In this document: one piece after another, positions 26,062 to 35,346 of the stretch
Numbering within the stretch: the first letter of the stretch is position 1
How the letters are laid out: each line of letters starts with the position of its first letter
Assembly: GCF_028748185.1 (NCBI RefSeq)
Contig: NZ_CP118164.1
Coordinates: 3,286,001 to 3,350,000 of the forward strand
Length of the DNA stretch: 64,000 bases
Direction: 5' to 3'
Source: Bremerella sp. P1
Lineage (GTDB): Bacteria; Planctomycetota; Planctomycetia; Pirellulales; Pirellulaceae
Position numbers and translations under genes: made by a program
Notes under the pieces: model-generated
The model's input: the letters and a program-made list of their open reading frames with translations, nothing else
Databases searched by the model: none
Told to the model about the DNA's origin: nothing

Positions 26062-27482
26062 TTGGCCGCTTTGAGCCGCTGAAGAATCTCCGACGTAATC
26101 GGGCGTTTCGCATCCCAGAAGATCCAGGCCCGATAGAACTCTTGCACTTCCGGGCTGTTCAGCCGAGCTGCTGCCGCGATCGCTTCTTTCTTCGTGCGAA
26201 AAGAGAGGAAGTAGGTCGTATCGTCCAACATCACCGGTCGGCCATCTTGCGGACGGATGACGCGAAACGAAAGCTGCTTGTGCAGGGCGGAAATCGCCAC
26301 CTTCCACTTGGCGAACGAATACTCGCCAATGCCAAAGATCGAAAACGGAGGGCGTCCTCGGTAGATCGAGCTCTTGCGATCCGCCAGTCGATGGGCATGC
26401 TTTTGCAGGTAAGCCCATGTTCTGGGTGCAGTCGATTCGATGGGGGCTGTGTCTTCCCCGGTACGCTTCTGAGGCACGATCAAAAATTTGTCCGTGTGTT
26501 TCACATCACCGCGATAGACGGCACCAGCAGGCATCAACGGGTAAAGGTAATCAGGTTCCAGTTCGACTGCCTCGCCCAGTCCATTCACGAAGCCCCATCC
26601 CTGCCGCTCTAGTTGCATGACCGCACGGCAGTCGTGTTTCACGCCACTTCTCCAACGCGTCGTCACTTGAGAAGCCAGCAGGTGCTTCTGCCGTGCCAGT
26701 GCCCTTTGGTCGGCAACAAGATTGCCGGAGTGCACACCCAGCACAGTCACGGCTTGATCTGCGTCGAGTTGATCGTAGACCTCGCATGACGTGTTCGGCT
26801 TCGCGGCTTGCATGTGACAAACCAACAGGCAAGCATCGACCGAAGCGTCGAAGTGTTCACGCGAGTCGATCTTGCGAATCGAGCAGTTGGCAATCGGCAG
26901 TCCGACTTTCCAGGCCTGTTCCAAAACCTTGCGGGCAACCGTTGTTTTGCAAAGCATGGCCAGCGTGCAGTCTTGCTGCGGCATCGCCTCCAGCAGATGT
27001 AGGATCATCCAATGTGAGATGTCGAAGTTGGCTTTCCCGGTCTTGGCCGAGATGCCACGTTCGTTCTGGAAGTTCGATTTCGCAGGGAGATTGGCGCTAC
27101 CTAACGTACCAAGCGCCGAATTAGTGACCCAAGGTGGATTTCCCAGGATGAGCAGGTGACCCGGTTGTCGGCTTAGGAGCGATGGCCAGTCTTGCTGAAA
27201 AAAATCGGCCTGAGCAAGGTCAACCTTGCAGCCCGTGTTGGCAAGCCGACGACGCGCATCGGCGACATACGCTCGGTTCCATTCACGACCGACCAATTGC
27301 TTGCAATCGGAAAAGACGTTGGCCGCTGCTTCGAGAAACGTTCCTTGCCCGCACGTCGGTTCCAAGACGCAACTGGGCTCAATACCATCGACGCGGAGTC
27401 GGCGACAGACGGCTTCAGCGAGGACCATCGGGGTTTGAAAGTCGCCATACTCGGTTTTCTGGCGACTCTTGACGCGAATCAT
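26058..27482 (-). CDS. N6-adenine-type DNA methyltransferase, apparently orphan
   Basis: 474 residues. The start 'KTEYGDFQTPMVLAEAVCRR' is typical of gamma-class/Eco57I-like N6-adenine methyltransferases. The SAM motif is 'VLEPTCGQGTFLEAA', and the catalytic motif IV is NPPW in 'LLILGNPPWVTNSAL'. The C-terminal half ('GWGFVNGLGEAVELEPDYLY', 'PPFSIFGIGEYSFAKWKVAI', 'DDTTYFLSF') looks like a TaqI-type target-recognition domain. No endonuclease domain or gene is found next to it; neighbours are an S2P protease and glgC. It is therefore either a solitary regulatory or defence methylase, or a fragment of a dispersed system. Confidence 0.87.
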   Translation of the reverse strand: MIRVKSRQKTEYGDFQTPMVLAEAVCRRLRVDGIEPSCVLEPTCGQGTFLEAAANVFSDCKQLVGREWNRAYVADARRRLANTGCKVDLAQADFFQQDWPSLLSRQPGHLLILGNPPWVTNSALGTLGSANLPAKSNFQNERGISAKTGKANFDISHWMILHLLEAMPQQDCTLAMLCKTTVARKVLEQAWKVGLPIANCSIRKIDSREHFDASVDACLLVCHMQAAKPNTSCEVYDQLDADQAVTVLGVHSGNLVADQRALARQKHLLASQVTTRWRSGVKHDCRAVMQLERQGWGFVNGLGEAVELEPDYLYPLMPAGAVYRGDVKHTDKFLIVPQKRTGEDTAPIESTAPRTWAYLQKHAHRLADRKSSIYRGRPPFSIFGIGEYSFAKWKVAISALHKQLSFRVIRPQDGRPVMLDDTTYFLSFRTKKEAIAAAARLNSPEVQEFYRAWIFWDAKRPITSEILQRLKAAN

Positions 27483-27589
27483 GGAAGCGTTTCGAGCTGG
27501 AAATTACGTTATTGGGCCGAACTTCGCGTCAGTTTAAGAGTTCTGCGAAATTCGAACCATGGCAATTTCAGGCTCGATACCGCCATTCT

Positions 27590-28849
27590 CTAGGCAACTT
27601 GGGGCTTGCCAGAGTTCATTTGCGGTTCGATGAGGTCTTCCTTGGCAATCACGACCAGGCCCGACTGCGTGACGGTGAAGCCACGGCTACGGTCGAGATC
27701 CAGGTCGAAGCCGATTTGGGTATCCGCTGGAATCGAAACGCCTTTATCGATGATCGCTCGGCGGATTTGACTGTGACGCCCGACCGAAACTCCCTCGAAT
27801 AAAATCGAATCGTGCACCGATGAAAAGCTGTTCACACGGACGCGCGGGCCGATAATGCTGCGTTCGACCTCGCCGCCTGAGATGATCGATCCTCCGCAGA
27901 CGACGCTATCGAGAGCATATCCGCGACGATTCGGATCGGACTCCCCACCAAAGACAAACTTCGGTGGTGGCACGTTCGGCTGATAGGTCCGCAGTGGCCA
28001 GGCTTCGTCGTAGATGTTGAGTTGTGGATCGACCGAAACGAGGTCCATGTTCGCTTCGTAGTAGGCGTCCAGCGTTCCGACATCCCGCCAGTAGGCATCG
28101 TGCTTCCGGTTCTCGTCCCGGAAAGGAAACGCGTAGACGCGATGCGTATCGATGATCGATGGAATGATGTTCCGACCGAAGTCATGGGCGCTAGTGCGAA
28201 TGGTGGCGTCTTTGCAAAGCTGTTCGAACAAAAACGCAGCGTTAAAGACGTAGATACCCATCGAGGCCAGGCAGTGCTGGTCGTCGCCGGGGATCGTCTT
28301 CGGGTTCTCTGGCTTCTCGTCGAAACCGAGAATCTTCTGCTCGCGATCGATCTGCATCACGCCAAACGAACGAGCTTCCTCGACGGTTGTCTTAAGAGCT
28401 CCGATCGTCAGGTCGGCTCCGTTCTCGATATGAAATTCGAGCATCGATGCGTAGTTCATCTTGTAGATGTGATCGCCAGCGAGGATCACAACATACTTCG
28501 GACGATGCTTTTCGATCGCGTAGATGTTCTGGTAAACGGCATCCGCGGTGCCTTGGTACCACTGTTCGTCAATCCGCTGTTGCGGAGGAACGACGTCGAT
28601 ACACTCGCCCAGTTCGCGACAAAAGTAGCGCTGCCATCCGACATTGATATGGCGGTCCAGGCTTTGGGCTTTGTACTGCGTCAGCAATTGAATCTGTCGA
28701 AAGCCACTGTTCAAGCAGTTCGAAAGAGCGAAATCGATAATGCGATAGACGCCGCCAAACGGGACTGCGGGCTTGGCGCGATCGCGGGTCAATGGTTCCA
28801 AGCGGGAACCCTTGCCGCCGGCAAGGATCACGGTGAGTACGTTCTCCAT
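27590..28849 (-). CDS. glgC: Glucose-1-phosphate adenylyltransferase
   Basis: 419 residues, normal length. It makes ADP-glucose from ATP and glucose-1-phosphate, the committed step of glycogen synthesis. The nucleotidyltransferase signature 'LAGGKGSRLEPLTRDRAKPA' is complete. Other conserved parts are 'GTADAVYQNIYAIEKHRP', 'VVILAGDHIYKMNY', 'FDEKPENPKTIPGD', and a left-handed beta-helix C-terminus with hexapeptide-like repeats ('GGSIISGGEVERSIIGPRVR'). No other glycogen genes are adjacent. Confidence 0.95.
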   Translation of the reverse strand: MENVLTVILAGGKGSRLEPLTRDRAKPAVPFGGVYRIIDFALSNCLNSGFRQIQLLTQYKAQSLDRHINVGWQRYFCRELGECIDVVPPQQRIDEQWYQGTADAVYQNIYAIEKHRPKYVVILAGDHIYKMNYASMLEFHIENGADLTIGALKTTVEEARSFGVMQIDREQKILGFDEKPENPKTIPGDDQHCLASMGIYVFNAAFLFEQLCKDATIRTSAHDFGRNIIPSIIDTHRVYAFPFRDENRKHDAYWRDVGTLDAYYEANMDLVSVDPQLNIYDEAWPLRTYQPNVPPPKFVFGGESDPNRRGYALDSVVCGGSIISGGEVERSIIGPRVRVNSFSSVHDSILFEGVSVGRHSQIRRAIIDKGVSIPADTQIGFDLDLDRSRGFTVTQSGLVVIAKEDLIEPQMNSGKPQVA

Positions 28850-29105
28850 CCGTTGCGTACCTCAGCTATGATTGGGGTGTGGGAAGAGGCTTGGGAAGCT
28901 TGGGGCGGGCCTCCGAGGTGTCTGTCGCATTCTATCGGCTTTACCCAAACCTCAAAACTAAAAAATGAGGTCAACTCGCTAGCGGATTGCGCAAAGCGGA
29001 AACTTGTCGTGCGGACCATAACGGTTAATTCGCCAGCGAACCGATGTGGATTGCAGACTGTCTTCGACAATAGGTAGGCGAAGTCTGGAATATTAAAGGA
29101 CACCG

Positions 29106-29822
29106 ATGAATTCCGCAGAGAAATCAACCGTCGAGGAAATCAGGGAACGTTTTGACAAGGATGTCGATCGCTTCTCGAACTTGGAAACAGGGCAATCAGC
29201 CACAATGGATGCCCCGTTGGTGCTGGATCTCATCACGCGTGTTGCCACGGCTCACCTGCCCGGCGCGAAGCATGTGCTCGATATCGGTTGCGGCGCCGGA
29301 AACTACACTTTGAAGCTGCTCGAGCGAATCTCCGGCTTGAGTTGTACGCTGATTGATTTGAGCCAGCCGATGCTTGATCGAGCGAAGCAGCGGCTCTCGC
29401 AAAGCACGGCCGAAGAGGTGATAACGCTTCAAAGGGATATTCGCGAAGTCGAACTTCCCGACGAAACCTACGATGTTGTCATGGCTGCTGCCGTGCTGCA
29501 TCATCTTCGCGACGATGCCGACTGGAACAACGTCTTCCGGAAAATCCACCAGGCAATGCGTCCCGGCGGAATCTTCCTGGTGAGCGATCTGGTGACTTCA
29601 GATTTACCAGCGGCAGAGGAAGTTCAACGAAATCGCTACGGCGAGTACCTCACCGACTTCCGAGATGATGACTACCGCCAAGCCGTCTTCGACTACATAG
29701 AAAAAGAGGACACCCCGCGGAGCGTCCTCTTTCAAGTCGATGTATGCCGATCAGTAGGCTTTCGCCAAGTCGAGGTCTTACACCTCAACGCGTGTTTCGG
29801 TGCCTACTGTGCGGTGAAGTAG
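29106..29822 (+). CDS. Class I SAM-dependent methyltransferase
   Basis: 238 residues. Motif I is 'HVLDIGCGAGNYTLKLLER', followed by 'LIDLSQPMLDRAKQR', 'DVVMAAAVLHHLRD' and 'RPGGIFLVSDL'. This is the Methyltransf_25/11 pattern of small-molecule methylases; the substrate is unknown. AAAGGA is upstream of the ATG. Near the 3' end (29703-29732) the coding sequence holds a perfect 9-bp inverted repeat with a 12-base loop. The DUF4432 gene converges 20 bases away. Confidence 0.9.
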   Translation: MNSAEKSTVEEIRERFDKDVDRFSNLETGQSATMDAPLVLDLITRVATAHLPGAKHVLDIGCGAGNYTLKLLERISGLSCTLIDLSQPMLDRAKQRLSQSTAEEVITLQRDIREVELPDETYDVVMAAAVLHHLRDDADWNNVFRKIHQAMRPGGIFLVSDLVTSDLPAAEEVQRNRYGEYLTDFRDDDYRQAVFDYIEKEDTPRSVLFQVDVCRSVGFRQVEVLHLNACFGAYCAVK

Positions 29823-29841
29823 TTGGGAAGATGCCTAAGGG

Positions 29842-30996
29842 CTAACTGCACCAGGCTGACTGGGGCGTGGTGTGGACTGTTGCCTCTTTTCCTTCCGTTA
29901 GGCCCGCAATCTTCTTCTCGATAGCTTCCACGCTCGCGTCATTTGGGTGGAATTGCAGTGCCAACTCGATCTCGTATGTCGCACCTGGCGCGATCTTGAG
30001 TACGCGGTCGTTCTTTTCTTCGAACGAACGCGGGTTCGGGAAGTTAGTCGCCGGCTCAAGCCCTGTTACATAGCCATCCGCTTCAGCGGCCGTGTTTTTC
30101 CAAATGACGAAGCAGGGAAGCTGCTTGATGTTGAAGTGCACAGAAACCCCTTGGTCGCCGGATGCATTCTTAAGCAGTGCACAGGTATCGCCATTGGCAT
30201 CCGCGGCAAGCTGCATGAAGTAGACCTGTTCGGCGTAGCCGGCGGTTGGTCCCTTATAAGTTGACCACGTATCGACGTCCTCTACGGCCCGTTCGTCACG
30301 AGGGCACAATTCGGTCACGGGACAAACGACCGAAGCGCCTTCGCCCAGGATGGGGGCTCCCATGTTGATGTGGTACAGCATCTGGGCTGTGCTTTCCTGG
30401 GCAGCACGATTGATGATTTGGTCGCGGATGCGGAAACCGTTTTCGCCCGGCTTGGTACGGATCTCGGTCTTCATCGCGACGTTGTAGCAAAGGAACCGCG
30501 TCTCGCGGATTTCGCCGCTGATGCACATCTCGCCATCGGGAGTGACCTCGACGACCACGTCTTCGGTCGGTTGGTTTGCGATTCGACCGTGCAGGCCATA
30601 CTTCAGCCGGCCTGTATCCGCGTCGAACTCGGGGGCCCCGTTGCTTTCCAAGCCACAACGGACGATCAGTTCGTCCATTCCATCGAGCCAGCCGAGTCCG
30701 CTGGGTTCGGAAAGGGGAACGAACTGGGGATGAACTGGGCCTTCTACGGGAGAATCCCAGCCAATACGTGTGTTGCCATACTTGGCCTGGTGAATGCCCA
30801 TGCCACGGGTCGGAATGGTGGTGAAAGAGAACTCGCCGTTTTGGACAGTTAGAAGCTCGACCCCGTCGCGCCTTCCACCGAAAAGCCGCGTGTGGGTCAC
30901 ACTCAGACCGTGCTGCTTGGCCGCTTTCAGGAAGGGAGCGGGCTGCTGATAAGGGGACGTGACATCGTACTCACTTAGGACCCAGCGATTGCTCAT
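29842..30996 (-). CDS. DUF4432 family aldose-1-epimerase-like protein
   Basis: 384 residues from ATG 30996, chosen because AGAGAG lies just upstream and the longer frame adds an unrelated basic stretch. The sequence has the DUF4432/galactose mutarotase-like layout: 'FTTIPTRGMGIHQAKYGNTR' near the start, 'YGLHGRIANQPTEDV' in the middle, 'MLYHINMGAPILGEG', and 'YVTGLEPATNFPNPRSFEE' as the C-terminal signature. It probably binds or isomerises a sugar. It is divergent from the isomerase-dehydrogenase operon beginning at 31407, which suggests shared control of a sugar pathway. Confidence 0.85.
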   Translation of the reverse strand: MSNRWVLSEYDVTSPYQQPAPFLKAAKQHGLSVTHTRLFGGRRDGVELLTVQNGEFSFTTIPTRGMGIHQAKYGNTRIGWDSPVEGPVHPQFVPLSEPSGLGWLDGMDELIVRCGLESNGAPEFDADTGRLKYGLHGRIANQPTEDVVVEVTPDGEMCISGEIRETRFLCYNVAMKTEIRTKPGENGFRIRDQIINRAAQESTAQMLYHINMGAPILGEGASVVCPVTELCPRDERAVEDVDTWSTYKGPTAGYAEQVYFMQLAADANGDTCALLKNASGDQGVSVHFNIKQLPCFVIWKNTAAEADGYVTGLEPATNFPNPRSFEEKNDRVLKIAPGATYEIELALQFHPNDASVEAIEKKIAGLTEGKEATVHTTPQSAWCS

Positions 30997-31406
30997 GTTG
31001 CTCTCTCTTGATTTGTCATTTCTAGACAGGTTTTTGGCACGAACGGACAAATTGCCGTTACCATACGCGTGCTACGCGTGAAATTCCAGCACAGAAGGCT
31101 TGAAAAGGGCCTTCATTTACTTGTCACCAGGATAAAACTTGTTAAAACAAGCGCTTTCCCTTGACCGCTGAGGGCCCTTCAGGGTCTGCGCTAATCAAAT
31201 CGTCTTGTGCCCCTACGGCATGTGTTCCCACTGCATCATGCTACCAGACCGGAGTAACGAGCCGAGATGATCGAAAGTATTGTTCCAGGGAATACCATCG
31301 CCAAGATTCTGGACGCAACGCGGAAAACTTGAAGCCAATCCGTTGCCTGCCATCACATCTCATTCTCATCCTCACAGAAACATAATCTCTATCGGAGCAC
31401 TCTCTC
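30997..31406. promoter_or_regulatory. Divergent control region of the sugar genes
   Basis: About 410 bases between divergent DUF4432 and isomerase genes, with no gene of its own. It contains CTTGTTAAAACAAG (palindromic, 31139-31152) running directly into AAGCGCTT (31149-31156), the core seen in many LacI/GalR-family operators. An interrupted palindrome follows, GACCGCTGA...TTCAGGGTC (31163-31186), and ACGCGTGCTACGCGT lies near 31065-31079. These are candidate operators; no regulator gene is adjacent. Confidence 0.35.
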
Positions 31407-32441
31407 ATGAGTACGCATCCCAACGCGTCCCCGAAACTTCATAACGCCATGTGGCCTGGTTTGGTTGGTAAGGAAGAAGGAACTGATCATCCGCCGATCA
31501 GCCTGGAACGCATGCTGGAACTGACCGCTGCTGCCGAAGTGGATGGCATCAAGTTCGACGGGATCGACTACTTCCTTTTTCACCCCCACACCGACCCGGA
31601 TGCTTCGGACGACGAATTGAAGCGAATTGCTGACCTGGTTGCTTCGCACAACCTGACGATCGGCTCGTTGGTTGCTCCGATCTGGCCCGGCACCGTCGGT
31701 GGTCCGGCGATGGGTACGGATGAAGAACGTTCCAACTTCGTGCTCGCCGTGAAGAAGGCGTGCCGGATCGCGAAGATCTTCAACGAGCATGGCGTTCGTC
31801 AGTACGGTTGCATTCGTATCGACTCGGCCAGCGGCGTTGAAGATTGGTCCAAGGATCCGGAAGCCAACACCAAAATGATTGCCGAAACCTTCAAGGAAGC
31901 CGGCAAGGTTGCCGCCGACAATGGCGAACGCCTGGCGGCCGAAGGGGAAATCTGCTGGGGCGGCATGCACTCGTGGAAGGACATGTTGAATCTCTTAGAA
32001 GCGGTTGGCATGCCGGAAACCGTTGGCTTCCAGGCTGACTTGGCCCATACCTATCTCTACCTGCTGGGCTACAACGCACCAGAGCATGCGTTGCTAAAGG
32101 AAGGCTACACCGAAGAAGAGTTCTGGGCTGCCTACACCGAAATGACCAATGCCCTGCGAAAGTGGACGATCGACTTCCACGTCGCTCAGAACGACGGCAG
32201 CGTGCACGGAACCGGCTCGCACGACAAGACCGGCCGTCACTGCCCTGCCGACGATCCCAACGGCAAGCTGGATATCGTCAAGTGCAGCCAGTACTGGCTC
32301 GAAGGTGCCCAGGATCGCGGTATCAAGCATATCTGCTGGGACGGTTGCATGTTCCCGAATGAAATGCTCGAGAAGCAGGAAACCTGGAACACGATCCTCG
32401 ATGTCATGATCAAAGTTCGCGACCAGTGTGGCTGGAACTAG
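31407..32441 (+). CDS. Sugar phosphate isomerase/epimerase (xylose isomerase-like TIM barrel)
   Basis: 344 residues without a signal peptide. It is an AP-endonuclease-2-type TIM barrel of the sugar isomerase/epimerase group: '[20 protein letters not shown]' in the first repeat, '[20 protein letters not shown]', and '[17 protein letters not shown]' as metal-ligand strands. It is longer than IolE-type enzymes and includes a Cys/His-containing insertion ('[19 protein letters not shown]'). The substrate is unknown. CGGAG lies upstream of the ATG. It starts an operon with the oxidoreductase 72 bases downstream. Confidence 0.87.
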   Translation: MSTHPNASPKLHNAMWPGLVGKEEGTDHPPISLERMLELTAAAEVDGIKFDGIDYFLFHPHTDPDASDDELKRIADLVASHNLTIGSLVAPIWPGTVGGPAMGTDEERSNFVLAVKKACRIAKIFNEHGVRQYGCIRIDSASGVEDWSKDPEANTKMIAETFKEAGKVAADNGERLAAEGEICWGGMHSWKDMLNLLEAVGMPETVGFQADLAHTYLYLLGYNAPEHALLKEGYTEEEFWAAYTEMTNALRKWTIDFHVAQNDGSVHGTGSHDKTGRHCPADDPNGKLDIVKCSQYWLEGAQDRGIKHICWDGCMFPNEMLEKQETWNTILDVMIKVRDQCGWN

Positions 32442-32513
32442 GCCCGCCTGCGACTCATTTCACTAACACCCCGCGCGAATTCCTTCGCGTTCATCCTCTG
32501 GGAGATAGACAAC

Positions 32514-33653
32514 ATGGCAAAGAAACCCCTGCGTATTGGCCTGGTCGGTTATGGCTTCATGGGCCGTACTCATTCGAACGGTTACAAGCGGGTACCTGAT
32601 TTCTTTCCAGAACTCGAATACCAACCTGTGCTGAAGGCCGTTTGCGGTCGTAGCGAAGACAAGACCAAGGCCTTCGCCGAGCAGTGGGGCTACGAGTCGT
32701 ACGAGACTGATTGGAACAAACTGATCGCTCGCGATGATATCGACGCCATCGACATCTGTACGCCTAATGACACGCACGGTCCGATTTCGATCGCTGCCGC
32801 CAAGGCCGGCAAGATGGTTCTGTGTGAAAAGCCAATTGGTATGAGCACCGCTGAAGGCGAAGAGATGGTTAAGGCCGTCGAAGACGCCGGCGTACCGAAC
32901 ACCATCTTCTACAACTATCGTCGTATTCCCGCGGTGACGCTGGCCAAGAAGATCATCGACAGCGGCAAGCTGGGTCGTATCTTCCACTACCGTGCTAACT
33001 TCCTGCAGGACTGGACAATTAACGCCGATGTTCCTCAGGGTGGTGCTGGTCTGTGGCGATTGGATGCCGCTTCGGCTGGTTCCGGCGTGACGGGCGACCT
33101 TTTGGCTCACTGCATCGACACGGCGATCTGGCTCAACGGTAGCATCAAAGACGTGAACGCCGTGACCGAAACGTTCGTCAAGGAACGTCTGCACAGCGGA
33201 ACCGGTAAGAAAGAGCCTGTGAAGATCGACGATGCTTGCTCGTTCTTCTGTCACTTCGAGAACGGTTCGCTCGGGTTGTTCGAGTCGACCCGTTATGCTC
33301 GCGGTCACAAGGCCCTGTATACCTTCGAGATCAACGGCGAACATGCCTCGATCCGCTGGGACCTGCATGACCTGCACCGCATGGAATACTTCGATCATTC
33401 CGACGAAGGCGAAGTCCGCGGTTGGCGTTCGATCCATGTCACCGACGGTGAGCATCCTTACATGGATCACTGGTGGGTGCCGGGCCTGAACATCGGCTAC
33501 GAACACAGCTTTGTCCATCACGTGGCGGACTTCCTCAAGAGCATCGAAGAAGGCACGGCATGCGAGCCAACCTTCCGCAGTGCCCTGGAAACTCAGAAGG
33601 TCTGCGACGCTGTTCTTTCCAGTGCCGCCGAAAAGGTCTGGAAGGACGTCTAG
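32514..33653 (+). CDS. Gfo/Idh/MocA family oxidoreductase (cytoplasmic)
   Basis: 379 residues, no export signal. Rossmann motif '[19 protein letters not shown]', catalytic-region '[19 protein letters not shown]', and '[16 protein letters not shown]' with the conserved His identify an NAD(P)-dependent sugar or inositol dehydrogenase. GGGAG precedes the ATG. It lies between two TIM-barrel isomerases (31407 and 34432), a combination typical of catabolic routes for inositols or rare sugars. A strong terminator follows at 33679. Confidence 0.93.
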   Translation: MAKKPLRIGLVGYGFMGRTHSNGYKRVPDFFPELEYQPVLKAVCGRSEDKTKAFAEQWGYESYETDWNKLIARDDIDAIDICTPNDTHGPISIAAAKAGKMVLCEKPIGMSTAEGEEMVKAVEDAGVPNTIFYNYRRIPAVTLAKKIIDSGKLGRIFHYRANFLQDWTINADVPQGGAGLWRLDAASAGSGVTGDLLAHCIDTAIWLNGSIKDVNAVTETFVKERLHSGTGKKEPVKIDDACSFFCHFENGSLGLFESTRYARGHKALYTFEINGEHASIRWDLHDLHRMEYFDHSDEGEVRGWRSIHVTDGEHPYMDHWWVPGLNIGYEHSFVHHVADFLKSIEEGTACEPTFRSALETQKVCDAVLSSAAEKVWKDV

Positions 33654-33678
33654 TCGATAGGCATCCACGATCGAAATC

Positions 33679-33712
33679 AGGGAAAGGGCCATCGAACGCC
33701 CTTTCCCTTTTT
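33679..33712 (+). terminator. Rho-independent terminator
   Basis: AGGGAAAGGGC and GCCCTTTCCCT form a perfect 11-bp stem with an 8-base loop, followed by TTTT. It separates the isomerase-dehydrogenase pair from the next gene. Confidence 0.88.
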
Positions 33713-33735
33713 CGTTTCGTGGCAAAGATACTCGC

Positions 33736-34389
33736 ATGAACTACTTAGCCCACGGAAGACTGTTTCTCGATCAGCCGTACTTCCTTGCCGGAACAGCGGT
33801 GCCGGATTGGTTGAACGTGGTTGATCGCAAGTGCCGAGCCCGCTCGAAGAAGGCCCTTCCCCTTTGCGATTCCAGTGATCCAATCGAAGCACAGATTGCC
33901 GCTGGCGTGGTTCAGCATCATGCCGACGACGATTGGTTTCATCGGACCGAAGAATTTAACCGACTGCAGTGGGATTTTACGAAGCGAATCCGTGATTTCC
34001 TCGGCAAAGACAGCGGCCTTCGGCCTAGTTTTCTCGGTCATATTCTCGTCGAATTGTTGTTGGATTCGGTATTAATTGAAAATGATCCCGATGAGCTAAA
34101 TGCTTACTATGCCGCACTCAATGAGGTCGATGGAGGCCTCGTGCAGCAAACGGTGGAACGCATCGCCGAGCGGCCGGCGGATCGTTTAGATTGGTTCATT
34201 GGGCGATTCGTCGAGGTGCGTTTTCTCGAGGATTACCCCAGCGACGAAAAACTGCTTTACCGGTTGAATCAGGTGATGCAGCGCGTCAAACTACCAGCTT
34301 TGCCCGACGCATTTGGTGCGCTCCTGCCGGAGCTTCGCCGAGACGTGCGGGCCTCGTCCGCGGCCTTGCTGACCGCACATTCCACTTAA
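33736..34389 (+). CDS. Acyl-carrier-protein phosphodiesterase-like (AcpH-like) protein
   Basis: 217 residues. The start 'MNYLAHGRLFL' followed by 'LAGTAVPDWLNVVDRKCRA' and 'IAAGVVQHHADDDWFHRTEEF' resembles AcpH, an HD-like metallophosphodiesterase that removes 4'-phosphopantetheine from ACP (E. coli AcpH begins MNFLAHLHLA). The His/Asp-rich 'QHHADDDWFH' would be the metal site, and 'GHILVELLLDSVL' is a second possible ligand region. The match is from memory and moderate. It begins after a terminator and 42 bases before the next epimerase, with which it may be co-transcribed. Confidence 0.65.
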   Translation: MNYLAHGRLFLDQPYFLAGTAVPDWLNVVDRKCRARSKKALPLCDSSDPIEAQIAAGVVQHHADDDWFHRTEEFNRLQWDFTKRIRDFLGKDSGLRPSFLGHILVELLLDSVLIENDPDELNAYYAALNEVDGGLVQQTVERIAERPADRLDWFIGRFVEVRFLEDYPSDEKLLYRLNQVMQRVKLPALPDAFGALLPELRRDVRASSAALLTAHST

Positions 34390-34431
34390 TTGCCCCTCAA
34401 GATTTTTCATAAAGACCAGGAGACCCCGTCG

Positions 34432-35280
34432 ATGAAATTTGGCATGAATTTGTTGCTTTGGTCCGGCGATCCCGATGACAGCCTGCTGCCGGTGATCGAA
34501 GAGTTGAAGGCCATGGGATATGACGGGGTGGAGATTCCACTTTTCAATCTCGACGTCGACAAGTGGACGAAGTACGGCGAAAAGATCAAAGCCATGGATC
34601 TGAAGTGCACCGCCGTCACGGTCCGCAACGAAGAGGACAACCCGATCAGCCCCGATGCATCGGTGCGTGCGAAAGGTGTCGAACTCAACAAGAAGACGCT
34701 TGACTGCTGTGCCGCCTTGGGCGCCGAAACGCTTGTCGGCCCCTATCACTCGGCGATCGGTATCTTCAGTGGTGCCGGCCCAACCGAAGACGAATGGAAG
34801 TGGGGCGTCGATTCCATGCGACAGGTTGCCGAGCATGCCGGCAATGTTGACGTGATGTTGGGTGTAGAAGCGCTCAACCGTTTTGAAACGTACCTGCTGA
34901 ACATCCATAAGGACTCGGCTCGTTTCGTCCGGGAAGTCAATCATCCTAACTGCAAGATGATGTACGACACCTTTCACTCGAACATCGAAGAATCGGATAT
35001 CGCTCAGGCCATTCGCGATTGTTCGGACGTACTGCATCACGTCCACATCTCAGAAAACAACCGTGCCACTCCAGGCAGCGGGCACATCGATTTCGATGTG
35101 AATTTCGACACGTTGAAGGAAGTCGGCTACGACGGCTGGATGGTCGTGGAAGCCTTTGGCCTGGCCCTGCCGGAAATCGCCGCCGCTACCAAGATCTGGC
35201 GCAAGATGTTCGACACCGAACTGCAACTGGCCAAAGACGGCCTGGCGTTCATGAAGCAGGAAGTTGCCAAACGCTGGTAG
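34432..35280 (+). CDS. Sugar epimerase of the D-psicose/D-tagatose 3-epimerase type
   Basis: 282 residues from ATG 34432, which has CAGGAGA upstream; the longer frame starts 14 codons earlier. It is an AP-endonuclease-2 TIM barrel. Metal and catalytic positions known for D-tagatose 3-epimerase can be seen: Glu in 'GVEALNRFETY', Asp in 'MMYDTFHSNIEE', His in 'HHVHISENNRATPG', Glu in 'MVVEAFGLALP'. It probably epimerises a ketohexose or related sugar at C3. It belongs to the sugar island starting at 31407 and is closed by a UUCG-loop terminator. Confidence 0.9.
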   Translation: MKFGMNLLLWSGDPDDSLLPVIEELKAMGYDGVEIPLFNLDVDKWTKYGEKIKAMDLKCTAVTVRNEEDNPISPDASVRAKGVELNKKTLDCCAALGAETLVGPYHSAIGIFSGAGPTEDEWKWGVDSMRQVAEHAGNVDVMLGVEALNRFETYLLNIHKDSARFVREVNHPNCKMMYDTFHSNIEESDIAQAIRDCSDVLHHVHISENNRATPGSGHIDFDVNFDTLKEVGYDGWMVVEAFGLALPEIAAATKIWRKMFDTELQLAKDGLAFMKQEVAKRW

Positions 35281-35305
35281 TCCGCCGGTTTAATTGATCT
35301 GAAGC

Positions 35306-35337
35306 AGAAGGCCACGTTCGCGTGGCCTTCTTTTTTT
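35306..35337 (+). terminator. Rho-independent terminator with UUCG loop
   Basis: AGAAGGCCACG, TTCG loop, CGTGGCCTTCT: a perfect 11-bp stem followed by TTTTTT. A textbook terminator. Confidence 0.93.
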
Positions 35338-35346
35338 GAAGAGATT

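Noticed and set aside
31031-31056. Possible sigma-54 promoter (TTGGCACG ... TTGCCG)
   Set aside because: The distance between the GG and GC elements is much longer than the fixed sigma-54 spacing, so it does not qualify.
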